DNA of 64,000 nt from Cololabis saira (GCF_033807715.1 NC_084609.1:35894613-35958612); one strand, 5' to 3'. Positions 1 to 12,152 are shown, numbered from the stretch's first letter. Numbers and translations are program-made. The notes: generated by a model not told the origin, from the sequence alone.

Positions 1-96
1 CGGGCCGGGGGCAGGGACGCCACCCTGGGGACGCTGCTGAGGAGCCTGGAGGCCGCCGACGTCCACCCGTCCGTCCTGGAGGACGCCCTGGGGTGA
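1..96 (+). CDS. cradd: 3' end of a death-domain adaptor gene, probably cradd (RAIDD)
   Basis: Frame 1 is open from the window edge to a TGA at 94-96, giving 31 residues. The tail (RDATLGTLL..LEAADVHPSVLEDALG) resembles the C-terminus of vertebrate CRADD, where a Gly-x-x-Ala-Thr motif is followed by an x-Leu-x-Ala-x-x-Val-x-Pro-Ser-x-Leu pattern at the end of the death domain. CRADD is a cytoplasmic adaptor with a CARD and a death domain that joins PIDD1 and caspase-2. Only the end of the last helix is visible, so identity rests on a short match recalled from family knowledge. The codons are strongly GC-rich, like the ptpro exons downstream. A different death-domain protein is possible. Confidence 0.55.
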   Translation, partial: RAGGRDATLGTLLRSLEAADVHPSVLEDALG

Positions 97-123
97 ACTC
101 TGACCTGGAGGACACCCTGGCGC

Positions 124-363
124 TAGGGCTGAACGATTAATTGCATTTGCGATAATATCGCGATAAGGAATGGGCGATATTTTACCGTTCACGATGTACC
201 ATCAAAAAAATTCCCCACGGTAAGAATTTGTCATCTTGCGGTAAAAATGATAAATTCCCGTTGATGATGTTTTTGTGTAAAGCCGGATTTTTGGTTCTGC
301 GTTAAATCGACGCAGAGCCTACGGCGTAGGTTACGCGGCGATGCAACGTACGGTGCGCGTGCG

Positions 364-410
<47 letters not shown>

Positions 411-1446
411 ATTCCCGTTGATACGTGTTTGTGTAACAAACATGGCGGATCTGAGTCATTCCAGTTTTGCAGTACAGGTGGAATCATTTAATTGGTTTTT
501 ATTAATTAAATTTAATTGGTGTAGTTTAGTAGCATTTAGTATCTTTTAGAGCAGTGTTTTGGGGCTCCAAAGACTGAATGTGGTGATAGATTTATAGTTA
601 AAAAGTGGAGTTGAATTGGTATTTTTTTTTATCGTAATTTTTATCGTTATTGGGATAAATGCCAGAAATGATTGTGATACATTTTTTAGTCCATACTGCT
701 CATCCCTAATCGTGATGTGATAAAATGAGATTTTCTAACCGCAAAGGCTGTGATTTTTCAACACCTAAATCTACCATGGCCTCGGTGTTGGGGCTCGGCC
801 GTGTGGGGCTTTCCTCCGCATCTCGCGCTGGGAGCGGGCGGGGAGGAAATATATGAGCGCGAAGTCGGCGTGGCGAGGAGCACGAGCCGGGTGCCGGTGG
901 ACCGTGCAGTCGCGCTGTGAGCTGAACCTGCAGCTCATCAGGAGGAGAGGTTAAAGGGCTGCCAGTTGTTCATTGCTGGTTTGTTTTGTTAACTCTATGA
1001 GCTTTCTTGGTTTGTTTGCTGGTGGTTTTTTTCTCCCTGTGATTTTTGAGTTTCTTGTGAAGAAGTTCTGAGTTTCCTGTGAGGAAGGTTTTTTTGTTCC
1101 CAGTAGGAGTTTTTGTGTGTTTTTCTATTAAACTACGCATCATTTTGGCTAAAGTTTAACCCGGTTTGGTGTTGTGCGATTGGGTTCAGAGAACGACCCA
1201 TAACACTCGTGTGTACAGACGTGTGTAGACGTGTTAAAGAGGTGAAGCCACAGATTTGTTTTCTTTATTGTTGTAATCTGTGCTTTAAATAAATCTGACA
1301 TTGTTTATTATAAAACAGACTGATTTATTGCTTGTGTAGTTTAAAAATACATGAGAACAGGACCTTGAAAAAATAATCGCATATTAAATTGCAATATTGA
1401 GGAAAAAAATCGCAATTAGATTATTTTCAAAAATCGTTCAGCTATA
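124..1446. mobile_element. hAT-like DNA element with nested MITE
   Basis: The left end TAGGGCTGAACGATT is matched by an inverted right end AATCGTTCAGCTATA at about 1432-1446. Flanks CCTGGCGC (116-123) and CCTGGCCT (1447-1454) agree at 6 of 8 bases, as expected for a decayed 8-bp hAT target duplication. The interior has no transposase ORF, so it is non-autonomous. It contains the MITE at 165-708. Confidence 0.6.
165..708. mobile_element. hAT-type MITE (GGGATGGGCG family), copy 1, with GAAA run
   Basis: Ends are AAGGAATGGGCGATAT and CTGCTCATCCCTA. Flanks ATCGCGAT (157-164) and ATCGTGAT (709-716) match at 7 of 8 bases. A (GAAA)n run sits inside at 364-411, at the position where other copies in this window carry longer GAAA/GGAA arrays. 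Same family as 27081-27924, 32782-36834, 38579-39189 and 39877-40837. Confidence 0.75.
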
Positions 1447-1781
1447 CCTGGCCTGACCTCTGACCTGGAGGACGCCCTGGCCTGACCTCCGTCCGTCCTT
1501 CTTCTGGGACTAAAAGTTGCCTTTAAGAACCTGAAACTCTTGTTTTAGAGATGTTTGTGTTTTGTTTTTTTGATACATTTTTTATGAAGAATCTCATGGT
1601 AACAAGATGATCGTAGTACTGTCATAAATGGCATAGAGAGTGGAAGCAGTACGGTCAGAGATTCTCTCTTTTTCTTATACTAAAAGAGATGTTTGTGTTT
1701 TATACGTTAATATCGACCCGGAAAAGCCGGTTCACCAAACCAGAGACGTTGCAGCTGTCAGGACTTCAGTCTGGACCTCTG

Positions 1782-1828
<47 letters not shown>

Positions 1829-1829
1829 T
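1782..1829. repeat. (AAT)n microsatellite
   Basis: About sixteen uninterrupted AAT units in the flank after the cradd-like gene. Confidence 0.95.
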
Positions 1830-2078
1830 CATTTTATTTAGAGGTGCCTTTCAGGTCACCAAAGGTCACCTTACAAGTGATGCAAACACACATTTTATAG
1901 GTTATACAGTTATACAAAAAAAGCAGCAACAGACAGCATAAACAAAGTACGTAGACCAATAAATATGGAGGTGCTCCTCCCGTTCCCTTCCTCTTCCTGC
2001 AAGATGAAGGTACCGGCTGCCTTGTTCTGTTCAGGGATCAGATTAGATCAGGTTAGATCAGGTTAGATCAGGTTAGAT

Positions 2079-2375
2079 CAGGTTATTTATTTATTTATTT
2101 AAAGGACAATGTGCAGGTACATTAAAAAGATGGCTGCACCAGAGTTAGCCACAAGCTAATTTCCATCTGTAGTCCTTGACATACATAAATACTACACATT
2201 AGGGTTTACAATGACAGTGTTCAAATACAAATACAAGAAACAGACTACTGTACAATGTCCTGAAACCACAATAAAAGATTAACATTTAAAGCACTTAGTG
2301 CAAGTACAAAATACAGACTGATTAAAATGACATAGATTAGAATAATTGAACCTAAAATAAGGTTGGATCAAGATA
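2079..2375 (-). mobile_element. LINE 3' end fragment (ATTT-tailed family)
   Basis: On the minus strand this ends in (AAAT)n and carries the 3'UTR phrase CTACAGATGGAAATTAGC. The same tail is seen at 40325-40757 and 52096-52806, where it follows a LINE reverse-transcriptase C-terminus. No coding part remains here. Confidence 0.6.
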
Positions 2376-3254
2376 AATAAATCAGAAAATCCAAATGGCA
2401 TCAGATGGTACCCACAATGGTACCATCTGATGGCCAAATACCCGTCCGGTATTTTCAATGAGAACAGGACTGACTATCCAAAAGCCACTTTTTGACGGCC
2501 CTAGAAAAACTATGGATCTATGGATGGTTAGATCAAAACCGCCAACTTGGACGTAGTTTTGTGTCCCGTTGGTTCTCTGAACGTCGTTCACAGAAGTCGG
2601 CGTTCCCGAGTTCTTAAAACCAGATGTTTGGTGGTTGTGAAAATGCAGTGGTGGGATCGTAAATCCTTGTTTTTATGCCCCCCCCAACCCCATCCCCCTA
2701 AGTGTGTTTATTCTTTTCCTGGAAGTCGACCCAGATTTATTTTATTGTCAGAAAAACCTAGAAGAGAACTTTGATCCTTCAACCAGAGAACAAAACAACA
2801 CGGATCAGGACCTGGATCTGAGTCTGAGTCTGGCTCAGATCAAATGTTACTGATTTAAATTGGACTGAATTTGGAGATGAAACCTGAATTTTACATGTTA
2901 AAGATTGAAATGACCATTATAGTAATCTGATTACAACATATCACATTATTTACCATTATAGTAATCAGATTACACCGTATATCAGCATCACTGAAATGGA
3001 CCTAATGCTTAATCAATCACAACGATATGCAAATATTATCCATATATTTATTCAAACAAGGCCGTTATAAACACAAAACTGTATTTAAATACAGACACAT
3101 GCAGATGACCTGGACAGACCTGAAGAGACCAGACTTTTATGAGCTTCTTATTAGCTTCTAACTGGAAGTTTAAATGTTGTTTCTGCTGCAAAAACAAAAC
3201 TGGGTCAAGTCGGTTGTTTGACAAAAGTCCCCAATATGTAACAGACACGAGTAC

Positions 3255-3292
<38 letters not shown>

Positions 3293-3659
3293 CCGGAAAC
3301 GACCACTTAATAAGTAACCGTCCCTTAATCTCGATTCAGACTTTATCTCTGCTACAACAGATGTTTCGCCTCATCAGAACCGGGTTTGGGCCCCACGAGG
3401 CCGGCCGGTACCGGCCAGAGTCCTCATAATGTGACAAAAACATAAACACACACACACACACACACAGGGGCGTGGCCTCGGACCCAGGAATTCCTGAACG
3501 ACCTGCAGGATCTGATCAGCAGCAGCTTCTGCAGCTGCAGGTTTTAAGGTGGACTGACGGGTTCAGGAGCTGCTGCTGCCAGAGACCGTTTCCGTTGTTT
3601 TACCAGGAAAATGAACCAGAGTTTCAGTTTTTAACCCCTGAAAGGTTCTGAACGGTTTA
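2376..3659. other. Non-coding intergenic stretch with two (CA)n runs
   Basis: No gene or recognised mobile element. It holds a short inverted pair around 2398-2436 (CCATCTGATGG), a (CA)n run at 3259-3289 and another at 3446-3467. Confidence 0.6.
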
Positions 3660-4735
3660 TGAGAAAATAAGATAAGATAATAGTTTATTTCTCCCTCATT
3701 GGGGAAACTCACTCGTTTAGCACCAGTACACTAACACACACGTACAGGGGAGGGGTAAAAAAAAAGTAAAAAAGTAGAAAATATATATAATTACGAGCAG
3801 TACTCGAGTTGTAAAAAGAAATCAGGGGGGATGGTGGATTTTATCAAATGGGGACAGATAATTTGTGCTGATTACAAATAATATAATATTACAAATAATA
3901 GCACTGACCAAAACAGCTGCAGAAATACTGCAGGAATGACATAGCAGCAGTTAAATGCAGCCTTCTGTAAGCTTTAAATATCCACTGGGCTTACATCTAA
4001 TACATCAAAACACAACAATAAAAAACACTTTTCTGAACTTATCAATATGACTCTGTCCTTCACAGGATAAGTAAAATGGATCACTGCAAAAACTCAAAAT
4101 CTTAACAAGAATATTTGTTTTATTTCTAGTTAAAATGTCTCATTTTAGTAAAAGAATCTCATTACACTTAAAACAAGACTCATCACTGGAAAAAAACAAC
4201 AGTTTTCACCTGTTTCAAGTTGATTTTCACTTGAAATAAGTAGAAAAATCTGCCAGTGGAACAAGATTTTTTTTGCTTGTAATGAGAAGATAAATCTTGT
4301 TCCACTGGCAGATTTTCCTACTTATTTCAAGTGAAAATTTACTTGAAACAGGTGAAAATTGTCAAATAAGTTATTTTTCTGGTGTTATTTTTCTGGTGAT
4401 GACTCTAAATGTTAAAATAGCAGTAAAACCACATTCATTGATGAAATGACATAAGGGATGGAAAGGAGGGATGGCAGTTTTACAGGGGGGGTGATTTGGA
4501 CCGTTTTTATTTCAGGGGGGATGCCATCCCCCCATAACCCCCCTCAACTCCAGTACTGATTTCGAGATATAAACAGTATATACAGTACATTGCAATGGAA
4601 GTAGAGGTAGTGCGAGAGAAGAAAAAAAAATACTGCAAAAAGGTAAAATGTGTGTGAGGTAGACAGACAGATATTGCACATCTGTGAAATAAAAGTAAAT
4701 TAAATAAATAAAGGCTTATTAAAAAAAAAAAATTA
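3660..4735 (-). mobile_element. LINE 3' fragment interrupted by a hAT-type element
   Basis: Sequence on both sides of the insertion at 3798-4558 (GATAAGATAATAGTTTATTT at the left; a TATTGCACATCTGTG stretch at 4670-4690) looks like one LINE 3' region read on the minus strand. There is no ORF; family assignment is tentative. Confidence 0.4.
3798..4558. mobile_element. hAT-type element (CAGTACTCGAGTTG family), copy 1
   Basis: Left end CAGTACTCGAGTTG and right end CAACTCCAGTACTG are inverted. Flanks ATTACGAG (3790-3797) and ATTTCGAG (4559-4566) match 7 of 8, an 8-bp hAT-like target duplication. A CACTGCAAAAACTC-type MITE lies inside (from about 4084). Related copies are at 43315-44050 (right end lost) and in reverse around 57475-57816. 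Confidence 0.75.
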
Positions 4736-5018
4736 AATAGTTCAGCTCAGGCGGGTCTACCTGCCACCAGGTGTCTGAACACAGACATTTAAATAATAAA
4801 CATAATAATTATTTATTTAATAAACACCGAAAAATTTCAGATTAAAACTAGTCTTAAACTGAAGTATTTAATTTTTTTTTCAGTTTTATAAACCAAAACT
4901 GTAAATTACTCATCAGAATTTTTTTTTTCAATCAAACAAAAAAAATTAAAATCATGTTCAGCTTATAAAGAAAATAGAAGATGATCTTTCCAGATGGAGC
5001 TCTCTCCCCATTTCGCTC

Positions 5019-6377
5019 ATGGGTAGAATAGCCACCATTAAAATGATGGTTTTACCAAAAGTAAATTATTTTTTCTCAATGATACCATGCAAACCCCCTC
5101 TTTCCTGGTTTAAATCGTTGGACTCATATGTATCAAAATTTCTGTGGAAAAATAAAACTCCACGTATTAGTTTAAAGACATTGCAAAAATCCAAAGAATA
5201 TGGAGGTTTAGAATTACCTAATTTTCAGTATTACTTCATAGCCAGTAAGTTACAGTATATTGTAAAATGGTCAAAAGATCATCCTTTAGATAGTCAATGG
5301 CTGGACTCAGAGCAAGTGTTTTGTAATGAACTAGAAATCTCAGAGTTACCATTTATTAGTCAAAGTATCAAACGTCATCAATGTTTCAAAAGCATTAATA
5401 TTAGCACAACTTTATCAGCTTGGTGGGAATTTCTTAAAATAGCTAAAATTTCACTTTTTCCATGTGACCGTACACCCATATGGAACAACCCAGACATCGT
5501 GAAAAATGATAAAAAGATGGTTAACTTCGTTCAATGGAGAGATCAAGGAATACGGTACTTACAGCACGTAATTGTAGGAGGACAGTTTGTACCTTTCAAT
5601 ACACTTATTGTTCAATACGGAGTTAGCAGGAATAAATTTTTAGAGTATCAACAACTTAAGGCAATAATAAATAAAACATACAAAATTAGCCAATTAGATT
5701 TAAAACTTCCCGCTAAGATAATAGATTTATTGAATCTAAGCACTTTAAAGTTGTTATCAAAACTCTACAGGTTAGTGTCTAAACTGGACGATTCAGTCTC
5801 TCTCCCGATCTCTAAGTGGGAGGCGGATCTCTCTCTTAATACCGACCAGTTTTCTTGGTCACAAATATGCTTAAATACGTTTACTATGACTAAAAACCCA
5901 AACCTACAACTTATACAGTACAAAGTTCTTCATAGAATACATTATACTGGACAAAGGATGTTCCAGATGGGCTTTGTCACCTCTAATATCTGTTCACAGT
6001 GCACAGAGAACACCCCAGATAATTATATGCATGCTTTATGGTTCTGTACACCGGTACAGAGGTTCTGGAAGGAGATTTGTGAGGATTTATCCACATGGAT
6101 CAACCACAGAATCCCAGTGTGCCCCACGGTATGTATATTAGGTCACCTGGGAGACACTCAAATAAATCCTAATTGGACACACCGGGTTCTCACTGCCTTA
6201 TGTATCGCAAAGAAAACCATTCTAGTAAATTGGAAACAAAAATCCAGTTTATGTATCAACCATTTTAGGAATCTTTTATCAGATCATATTAGTAGTGAGA
6301 TAATGTCTGCCTCCACTGAACAACATTCGGCTGAATTGCACTCTCTGTGGTCCCCGTTTATTGGCTTCGTTACCTAG
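5019..6377 (+). pseudogene. L1/Tx1-type LINE ORF2 C-terminal part (452 residues)
   Basis: This open frame encodes the region downstream of the reverse-transcriptase catalytic core. Family-typical phrases are visible: MGRIATIKMMVLPKVNYFFS at the start, FKSLDSYVSKFLWKNK, GGLELPNFQYYFIASKLQYI near residues 62-81, and a cysteine-rich C..C....H....C block (ICSQCTEN..HALWFC, residues 325-344). The frame is open upstream of the ATG at 5019, so the ATG is internal to ORF2 and not a true start. Endonuclease and YADD core are missing: the copy is 5'-truncated and cannot move alone. The intact frame suggests a fairly recent insertion. In life this protein nicks DNA and reverse-transcribes its own RNA. 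Confidence 0.85.
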
Positions 6378-7642
6378 TGGGGGCGGGGGGGGTGGTGATC
6401 TCGTAGCCCTTGGGGTTGGGGGTCGGCTTGGGGGGTCTGGGGCGCGGGCCTCTGGTGGCCCCTGGGGGGCGGTGGGGGGGGCCGCGGGGCCCTGTCCCTA
6501 GCCGGTGGGGGCTTTGGGGGCCTGTGGGGGGGGTTACCTCATGGCGGTGGGGGGGGGTGGCTGGGGAGGGCTCGGGCGGGGGGCTGTGGCTGGGGCGTCT
6601 CCGGGCCTCCCGGGGGGGGCGGGGCCGTGGACGTGGGGGTCCCACCCGGAGGGCCCGGCCCTGCCTGGGTGGGGGGTGGCTGTCTGCGCTGGGGGGGCAT
6701 TGCTGCCTTGGTCCTCCGTCGCTGGGCGGGGGCCAAGTGCCCCTGCGGATGTGGGGACTCCGGGACCCTTGGGGTGTCCGCCGGGGTGGCCTCGGGGGGG
6801 GGGTGGGGCCGGGTCCGGGGAGCGGGCCTCCCCTGACCGGGGGGTGCACGGGCGGGCGCGACGGCGGGGTGGCACCATTCCCAGGTATCTATGTCTTATG
6901 TTGTCAGTATGAATGGGAGGATGTTGGACCGTTTCCCCCTCCGTCTGGGGGCTCCGGCGGCGCCGGGGGCGCCCTTGGAGGTACGGTGGGGCCCTTGCCC
7001 GGCTCGGGGGGCCGGCCCCCGTCTACTGGACGGCCGGTGGGGGGACGCGGGTGTCTTATCAGGGCCGGCTTTGCTGGTCCTGCTTCCTGGCTTCGGCCTC
7101 CGCTCCCCCTCTTGCCCCCCCTACACGATTCATACGCACATAGGCGAAAGGCGGGGGGTCCGGGTCGTGGGGGGCACTGTCCCGCGGGGCCTGGCACTCC
7201 CCGCCTCACGGTTTTAACAGCAAAATAGACACTGCACATTCAACACTTAATAAATACATTTGACAAGGACACGTAGTTCGGGAGGGGGGGGGGGGTCTGT
7301 GTCAATCGATACTTGGCCCTCCCTCCTCCCTGTTTTTATGGCATTAATCACATGCACTCAACACAAGGGGCGGGAGGGGGTCCCACATCACCCGCGTTCC
7401 CTCACCGGCCTGGGCCTGGGACGGGTGGGTCGGGTTACCCGGGCCTGGCGGGGCCCGCCGTGCAGCCTGGGGTGCCTTCTGGCGGTGCTGGATCCCCCCG
7501 GGGAGGGGGAAACGGTGCGTGATTGTATGTCTGTGTCGGTGAGAATGCGGTATGGAAGGGTCCTGCCATTGAGGATTTGAGCCTCCATTGGCAGGACATC
7601 AAAAACTTAATAATTTATCAATATTATATTATACAAAGATGG

Positions 7643-7675
<33 letters not shown>

Positions 7676-8280
7676 GTATTATTATTATTATTATGTATAG
7701 TATATTATATTATTATTAGTATAGGTATCGGATAGGTGAATGGATGAATGAATGGGATGCCTGGGTCTGGGGCCCTCCGTTGTCGGGCCTGCGCGGGTGT
7801 CGCCTTGTTGGGGGGTTCCCTCTCTCCGGGCCCGTCTCCGGTCCCCCCCGCTGCCTCTACGGCGGGGCGCCCCTCTGGTCTTGGAGGGCCACTTTCGTGG
7901 GGGACGGGTGCGCCTGCCCGCGTCGGCGGCCGGGGCGGCTCTGTCTCTCCGGGCAGGCTGGCCCCCTGCCGGGTGGGGGTCGTTGGCCTGAAGGGTGAGG
8001 GCCTCCTGGCCGCGTGTCCGGCCCGGACCGGGTGGCCGGGGATTGCCTGGGTCGCGGTCCGCCGCCGCGGGATCCCTGGCTGCTTCTTTCCGCGCCGTGG
8101 GGGCCCCGCCCGCGGGCCCCCTCGGCCGCCGCCGGGTGGGGTGGAGGCCTCGCAGGCGGTGGGTTGCCTCCCTCCTACTGCTCCCCTCTGTGGGCTTGCC
8201 GGTGGCCTGGGTTCCGGGCTCTTCCTTGTCGGCCTCTGGTCTCGCGGGTGGCGGGGTTGCTCCCCCCCCTCCCCCACTAT
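6378..8280 (+). repeat. G-rich 3' region of the LINE (quadruplex-prone)
   Basis: The + strand is dominated by GGGG runs separated by short linkers (for example 6363-6640 and 7275-7300), with matching C-runs on the other strand. Long overlapping frames here on both strands are low-complexity Gly/Pro/Arg translations and not genes. A stem-loop lies at 7560-7597, where GTCCTGCCA pairs with TGGCAGGAC. An (ATT)n run follows at 7642-7692. Confidence 0.7.
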
Positions 8281-8311
8281 AGATACACTTCAGGTGGAGC
8301 TTTGTTTGGTT

Positions 8312-8476
<165 letters not shown>

Positions 8477-8955
8477 CATGATCATATACATACACACACA
8501 CACACATAGACATACACACTGGCTTGTTCACCTGCATGCTGGCTCTCTAGTTTTTGGGTTTAGGTAGCGGTAGCGATAGCTTAGCTCAGACTGCGATCAG
8601 ATCTCAAGATTTAGGTCGATTGCTGTTCGTGTTTTGGATGGCTCCGTGCCGGTTTCGTGCTTTGTTTGTGGTTTTTTTGTTGCAGATTTCCAGTGCTTGA
8701 CGTGTGTCTCCGTGTGTTCCTGCTTCCTGGATTGGCAGTGGATGTCGTCACCCCCCACCCCCACCCCCTCCCCCCCCCAAAAAAAACAAAAAAAAAAAAA
8801 AAAAAAAAAACACTGGGTTTGTATGTGTATATTTATGTATGTGTACGCATATGTGTGCGTATATATATGTATATATTACATATAGTAATAATGCACATAT
8901 ATACACTTTTGGTTTCTACCGTCATGGTATCAATCAATAATATGTGTGCAGACAA

Positions 8956-9005
<50 letters not shown>

Positions 9006-9007
<2 letters not shown>

Positions 9008-9459
9008 AAAGTAATTAAATAGGTGATAACAAAAATATATTACCAAAGTATTATTAAACCTAAAACTGGAATCAGAAGCAAACTTTCAATACTCACTTTA
9101 AACGAAGTAACCTGGTCAAATAAAAGTCAAATAAAAGAAAAACAAGTCAAAATTATCAAATAATTACAAAGTAAATAAGTAAAAAAAAATTCAATTGACA
9201 TTCTAAATGAAATAAATAATTTTGGATTTTATAAATCTGACAAAACCTTTTTAAGTTAGATTTCTGTTGTTTAAAGAAATTAATAAAAAAAACAAAAAGA
9301 AACAAGATGAGCTTTGTGATGTTAAAGTTAAGAGTTAGTAGAAAGAATTAGATATTTCAATTCAATTAAATTCAATTCACACATTATTAGAGACACATCT
9401 CGAGAAGAGGTCCATAGTACCATAAAATTATACATACTGTATTTACACTAACGAACAGA
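9006..9459. other. AT-rich sequence, nothing recognised
   Basis: Very A/T-rich with short homopolymers; no coding frame and no clear element ends. Confidence 0.5.
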
Positions 9460-9959
9460 TGACTGGCACTACAGCTCCTTGGGACTCTAAGAAGCCTCAT
9501 ACAGTCATTATAAGCCACAGTTTAGCCTCTGCATGCTGCTTTTCTTGTTGCGACACCACAAGTGGCCAGTGTATAGGGATGTACAATATGTCTTAAACAA
9601 AGAAATTTTAACATCCACCGAGCACATGCTGAATTTGCGCAGCAGCATATTAGCTTGGGCATACATTCTTCAACACTGTCTATAAATATCTCTGTCATCA
9701 GGGAGATCATTAGTCATACAATGGCCGAGGTATTTCACCAGAGTCTGCCAGAAAGAAGTCTGGAAAAGCTAACTTTCTATCTCCCCGGCTACGGACAATC
9801 ATCACATTACTCTTCTTTGTTTTATATTTAATATCATATTCAGAGCCGTACTGAGAACATGTCCTCAGCAGGTGCTGGAGGCCAGCACTATATGGACTGA
9901 AAATAACAAGATCATCCATGTACATTAAGTGGTTAACAAGTATATATTAGTTAGAAATG

Positions 9960-10128
9960 GGGGGAGATTTTTTTTTCATTATGCACTTCGAGAAAAAAGT
10001 TGAAATGTCGAGAAAAAAATGTCGAGATTAAAAAGGAAAGGAAAAGGGAAGATAAAAAGAAGAAAAAAGAAGAAAAAAAGGAAAAAAAGAGAAAAAAGGA
10101 AAAAAAGAAGAAAAAAAGGAAAAAAAAA
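9960..10128. repeat. Purine-rich (GAAAAA)n tract
   Basis: Irregular AAAAAAGGA/AAGAAAA units, strongly purine on the + strand, located between the two halves of the broken RT. Confidence 0.8.
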
Positions 10129-10274
10129 CTGTAAGCCATGATCAGCCATATTAAAATAATAAAAGGCTTGCAATATTTCAGTTGATTTGTAATTAATCCA
10201 GAATGTATGACATTTTTGCATTACAGAAAATAAAGGACTTTATCACAATATTCTAATTTTCTGAGACAGTCCTG
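10129..10274. mobile_element. Tc1/mariner-type MITE (CAGGACTGTCTCAG family), right half
   Basis: Only the right half is present, ending CTGAGACAGTCCTG followed by TA. It is inserted in the LINE RT fragment. Complete relatives lie at 10812-11134, 19189-19559, 30562-30881 and 48832-49312. Confidence 0.8.
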
Positions 10275-10566
10275 TACATCACCTATCATGCAACCTCTTC
10301 CACACTTATTCAACTGCACAGAAAGGTCCTCCATATAAATATTAAACAGGACCGGTGACAAAATCCCCTCCCTGCCAAACACCATTAGTAACATGGAATG
10401 GAGCAGATATAGAGCTTCCCCACTGTACTTTCATAGTCTGCTGTGCATACCAGTACCAGTATTTAAGTGTCTTATTGTTAATTTTCCTTCTGATAGTGGA
10501 GCAAGAAAATAAAATAAAAAAGCTATAAATAAAGCAAACCAAGAACGCTGCGGAGCTCTGTGACCG

Positions 10567-10580
10567 CCACTAGGGGGCAG
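10567..10580 (+). promoter_or_regulatory. CTCF-like motif
   Basis: CCACTAGGGGGCAG fits the vertebrate CTCF core consensus. It lies in otherwise unique sequence (10546-10805) between repeats. This is a motif match only; occupancy cannot be judged. Confidence 0.45.
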
Positions 10581-10811
10581 CAGAGCCGCGCAGGAACCCG
10601 TTCACGGACATCTGCAAAGGTGGGATGTGTAAACATCTGGCTGGAGGAGCCGCAACTCCAACACCCCACGTGGTGGTGACGTCACACCCGTTCACCATAA
10701 ACATGACGTCATCCATCCAGATCATGCAGCATCCAAACTTGAATATCAACATTGATCTGCATCTTCACTCCAATTAACTATTTGCAGATTGATCAGATTT
10801 TTAGACGATTA

Positions 10812-11134
10812 CAGGACTGTCTCAGAAAATTAGAATATTGTGATAAAGTTCTTTATTTTCTGTAATGCAAAAATGTCATACATTCTGGATTCATTACAAA
10901 TCAACTGAAATATTGCAAGCCTTTTATTATTTTAATATGGCTGATCATGGCTTACAGTTTAACATTTTTTGAGATAGGATATTTGAGTTTTCTTAAGCTG
11001 TAAGCCATGATCAGCAATATTAAAATAAAAGGCTTGCAATATTTCAGTTGATTTGTAATGAATCCAGAATGTATGACGTTTTTGTAATTGCATTACAGAA
11101 AATCACAATATTCCAATTTTCTGAGACAGTCCTG
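10812..11134. mobile_element. Tc1/mariner-type MITE, complete copy
   Basis: Begins CAGGACTGTCTCAG and ends CTGAGACAGTCCTG with TA on each side (10810-10811, 11135-11136). The two halves are long inverted repeats sharing the GCTTGCAATATTTCAG/CTGAAATATTGCAAGC pair. Confidence 0.88.
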
Positions 11135-11139
11135 TATGT

Positions 11140-11861
11140 TGATGGTCCCTTTTTAACTGAAACCGTGTCACGTCTTGGGGGTAAGGTGTGGACCCAAACG
11201 CAAGAGAGCAGGAGGCAGGAGTTAAATGAAAAAAGGATTTATTTAACAAAAAAAGCCAAACTAAAACGTTGCCGAGCAGGATAAAAAAACTTAAAGAAAC
11301 AGGGATCAAAACTTGGAGGAAAACCGTGGCAGGAAACATGGGGAACAAACAGCACGGTCCGACAGGGAACAAGGGAATGACAAGACCAGATATACACAGG
11401 GGATAACGAGACATGACGAGACACAGGTGCAGACACAATCAGGCCAGATGGGACACAGGCGGGGCAAAACAGAAACTGAAAGCTTGGGGGAATGTCAAAC
11501 CTTGACAAACCGGGTACCAGTCAGGGACATGCAGAGACCTTTGGAGGGGCAGGTGCTGAAATTTAAAAAGGGACACATGGAACACGACTTTAACACTTTC
11601 AGACTATATCTTTGTTACATTTGTTACGTTGTTACATTTTAATACAAAACACTGTTTTGTATTGTAATACCTGCTCTGAACTTCTTAAACCTTACCCACG
11701 ACAAATACCCCGTATTATAATAACAAACTAAAACTTTTCTTTTCTGTCAGGAGGCAATAAAGGTGGTGGAACTGTATCGAATACACCAAGGTAATTTACA
11801 AAGGTAATTTATTTAAACAATTCTTCATTTGAGCTTCATTCTTTTGTTTTTAGCCGCCTGA
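11140..11861. other. Unclassified repeat-like sequence, then plain non-coding DNA
   Basis: 11155-11560 resembles a dispersed fish repeat (GTGTCACGTCTTGGGGGTAA followed by an A-rich stretch and many AACAGG/ACACAGG phrases), but I could not find its ends. 11561-11861 shows nothing further. Confidence 0.35.
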
Positions 11862-12152
11862 TTTATGTGTGACGGTCCAGAGACCGAGCCTCCTTCCTGT
11901 TTCCTGTTTCCTGGGCCAGAGACCACCGGAACCTCCTTCCTTTTTCCTGCTGGACGGTCCAGAGAACACTCGAGTCTCCTTCCTGTTTCCTGCTGGACGG
12001 TCCAGAGAACACTCGAGTCTCCTTCCTGTTTCCTGCTGGACGGTCCAGAGACCACCCGAGCCTCCTTCCTGTTTCCTGTTTCCTGTGTGCCGGTCCAGAG
12101 ACCGAGCTTCCTTCCTGTTTCCTGGTCCAGGGATGCCCGGGCCTCCTTCATG
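11862..12152. repeat. About 43-bp minisatellite, 5-6 diverged units
   Basis: Units of the form TCCTTCCTGTTTCCTG followed by GGACGGTCCAGAGA. The two central units (around 11945-12030) are nearly identical; outer units differ by small duplications of CTGTTTC. It translates in several frames, but no gene features are present. Confidence 0.85.

Larger units (their letters stand above)
97..2078 (+). other. Presumed 3' flank/3'UTR of the cradd-like gene, split by a transposon
   Basis: A short phrase built on GACCTGGAGGAC recurs at 85, 103 and 1463. Continuity is broken at 124-1446 by a hAT-like element. After it, 1447-2078 is low-coding sequence with an (AAT)n run at about 1782-1828 and short GATCAGGTTA repeats at 2047-2085. 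I see no convincing polyadenylation site belonging to the host gene. Confidence 0.4.
9460..10545 (-). pseudogene. Broken LINE reverse transcriptase, split by inserted repeats
   Basis: On the minus strand, 10545-10275 encodes the start of an RT core: WYAQQTMKVQWGSSISAPFH, then VTNGVWQGG in place of the usual NGVRQGG, then a frameshift. After unrelated sequence at 9950-10274, the frame resumes at 9925-9710 with MYMDDLVIFSPYSAGLQHLL, which carries a YMDD catalytic box, and runs into a further broken frame at 9710-9522. This is a CR1/L2-like non-LTR retrotransposon. It is inactive because of the insertion, frameshifts and stops. Confidence 0.75.
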
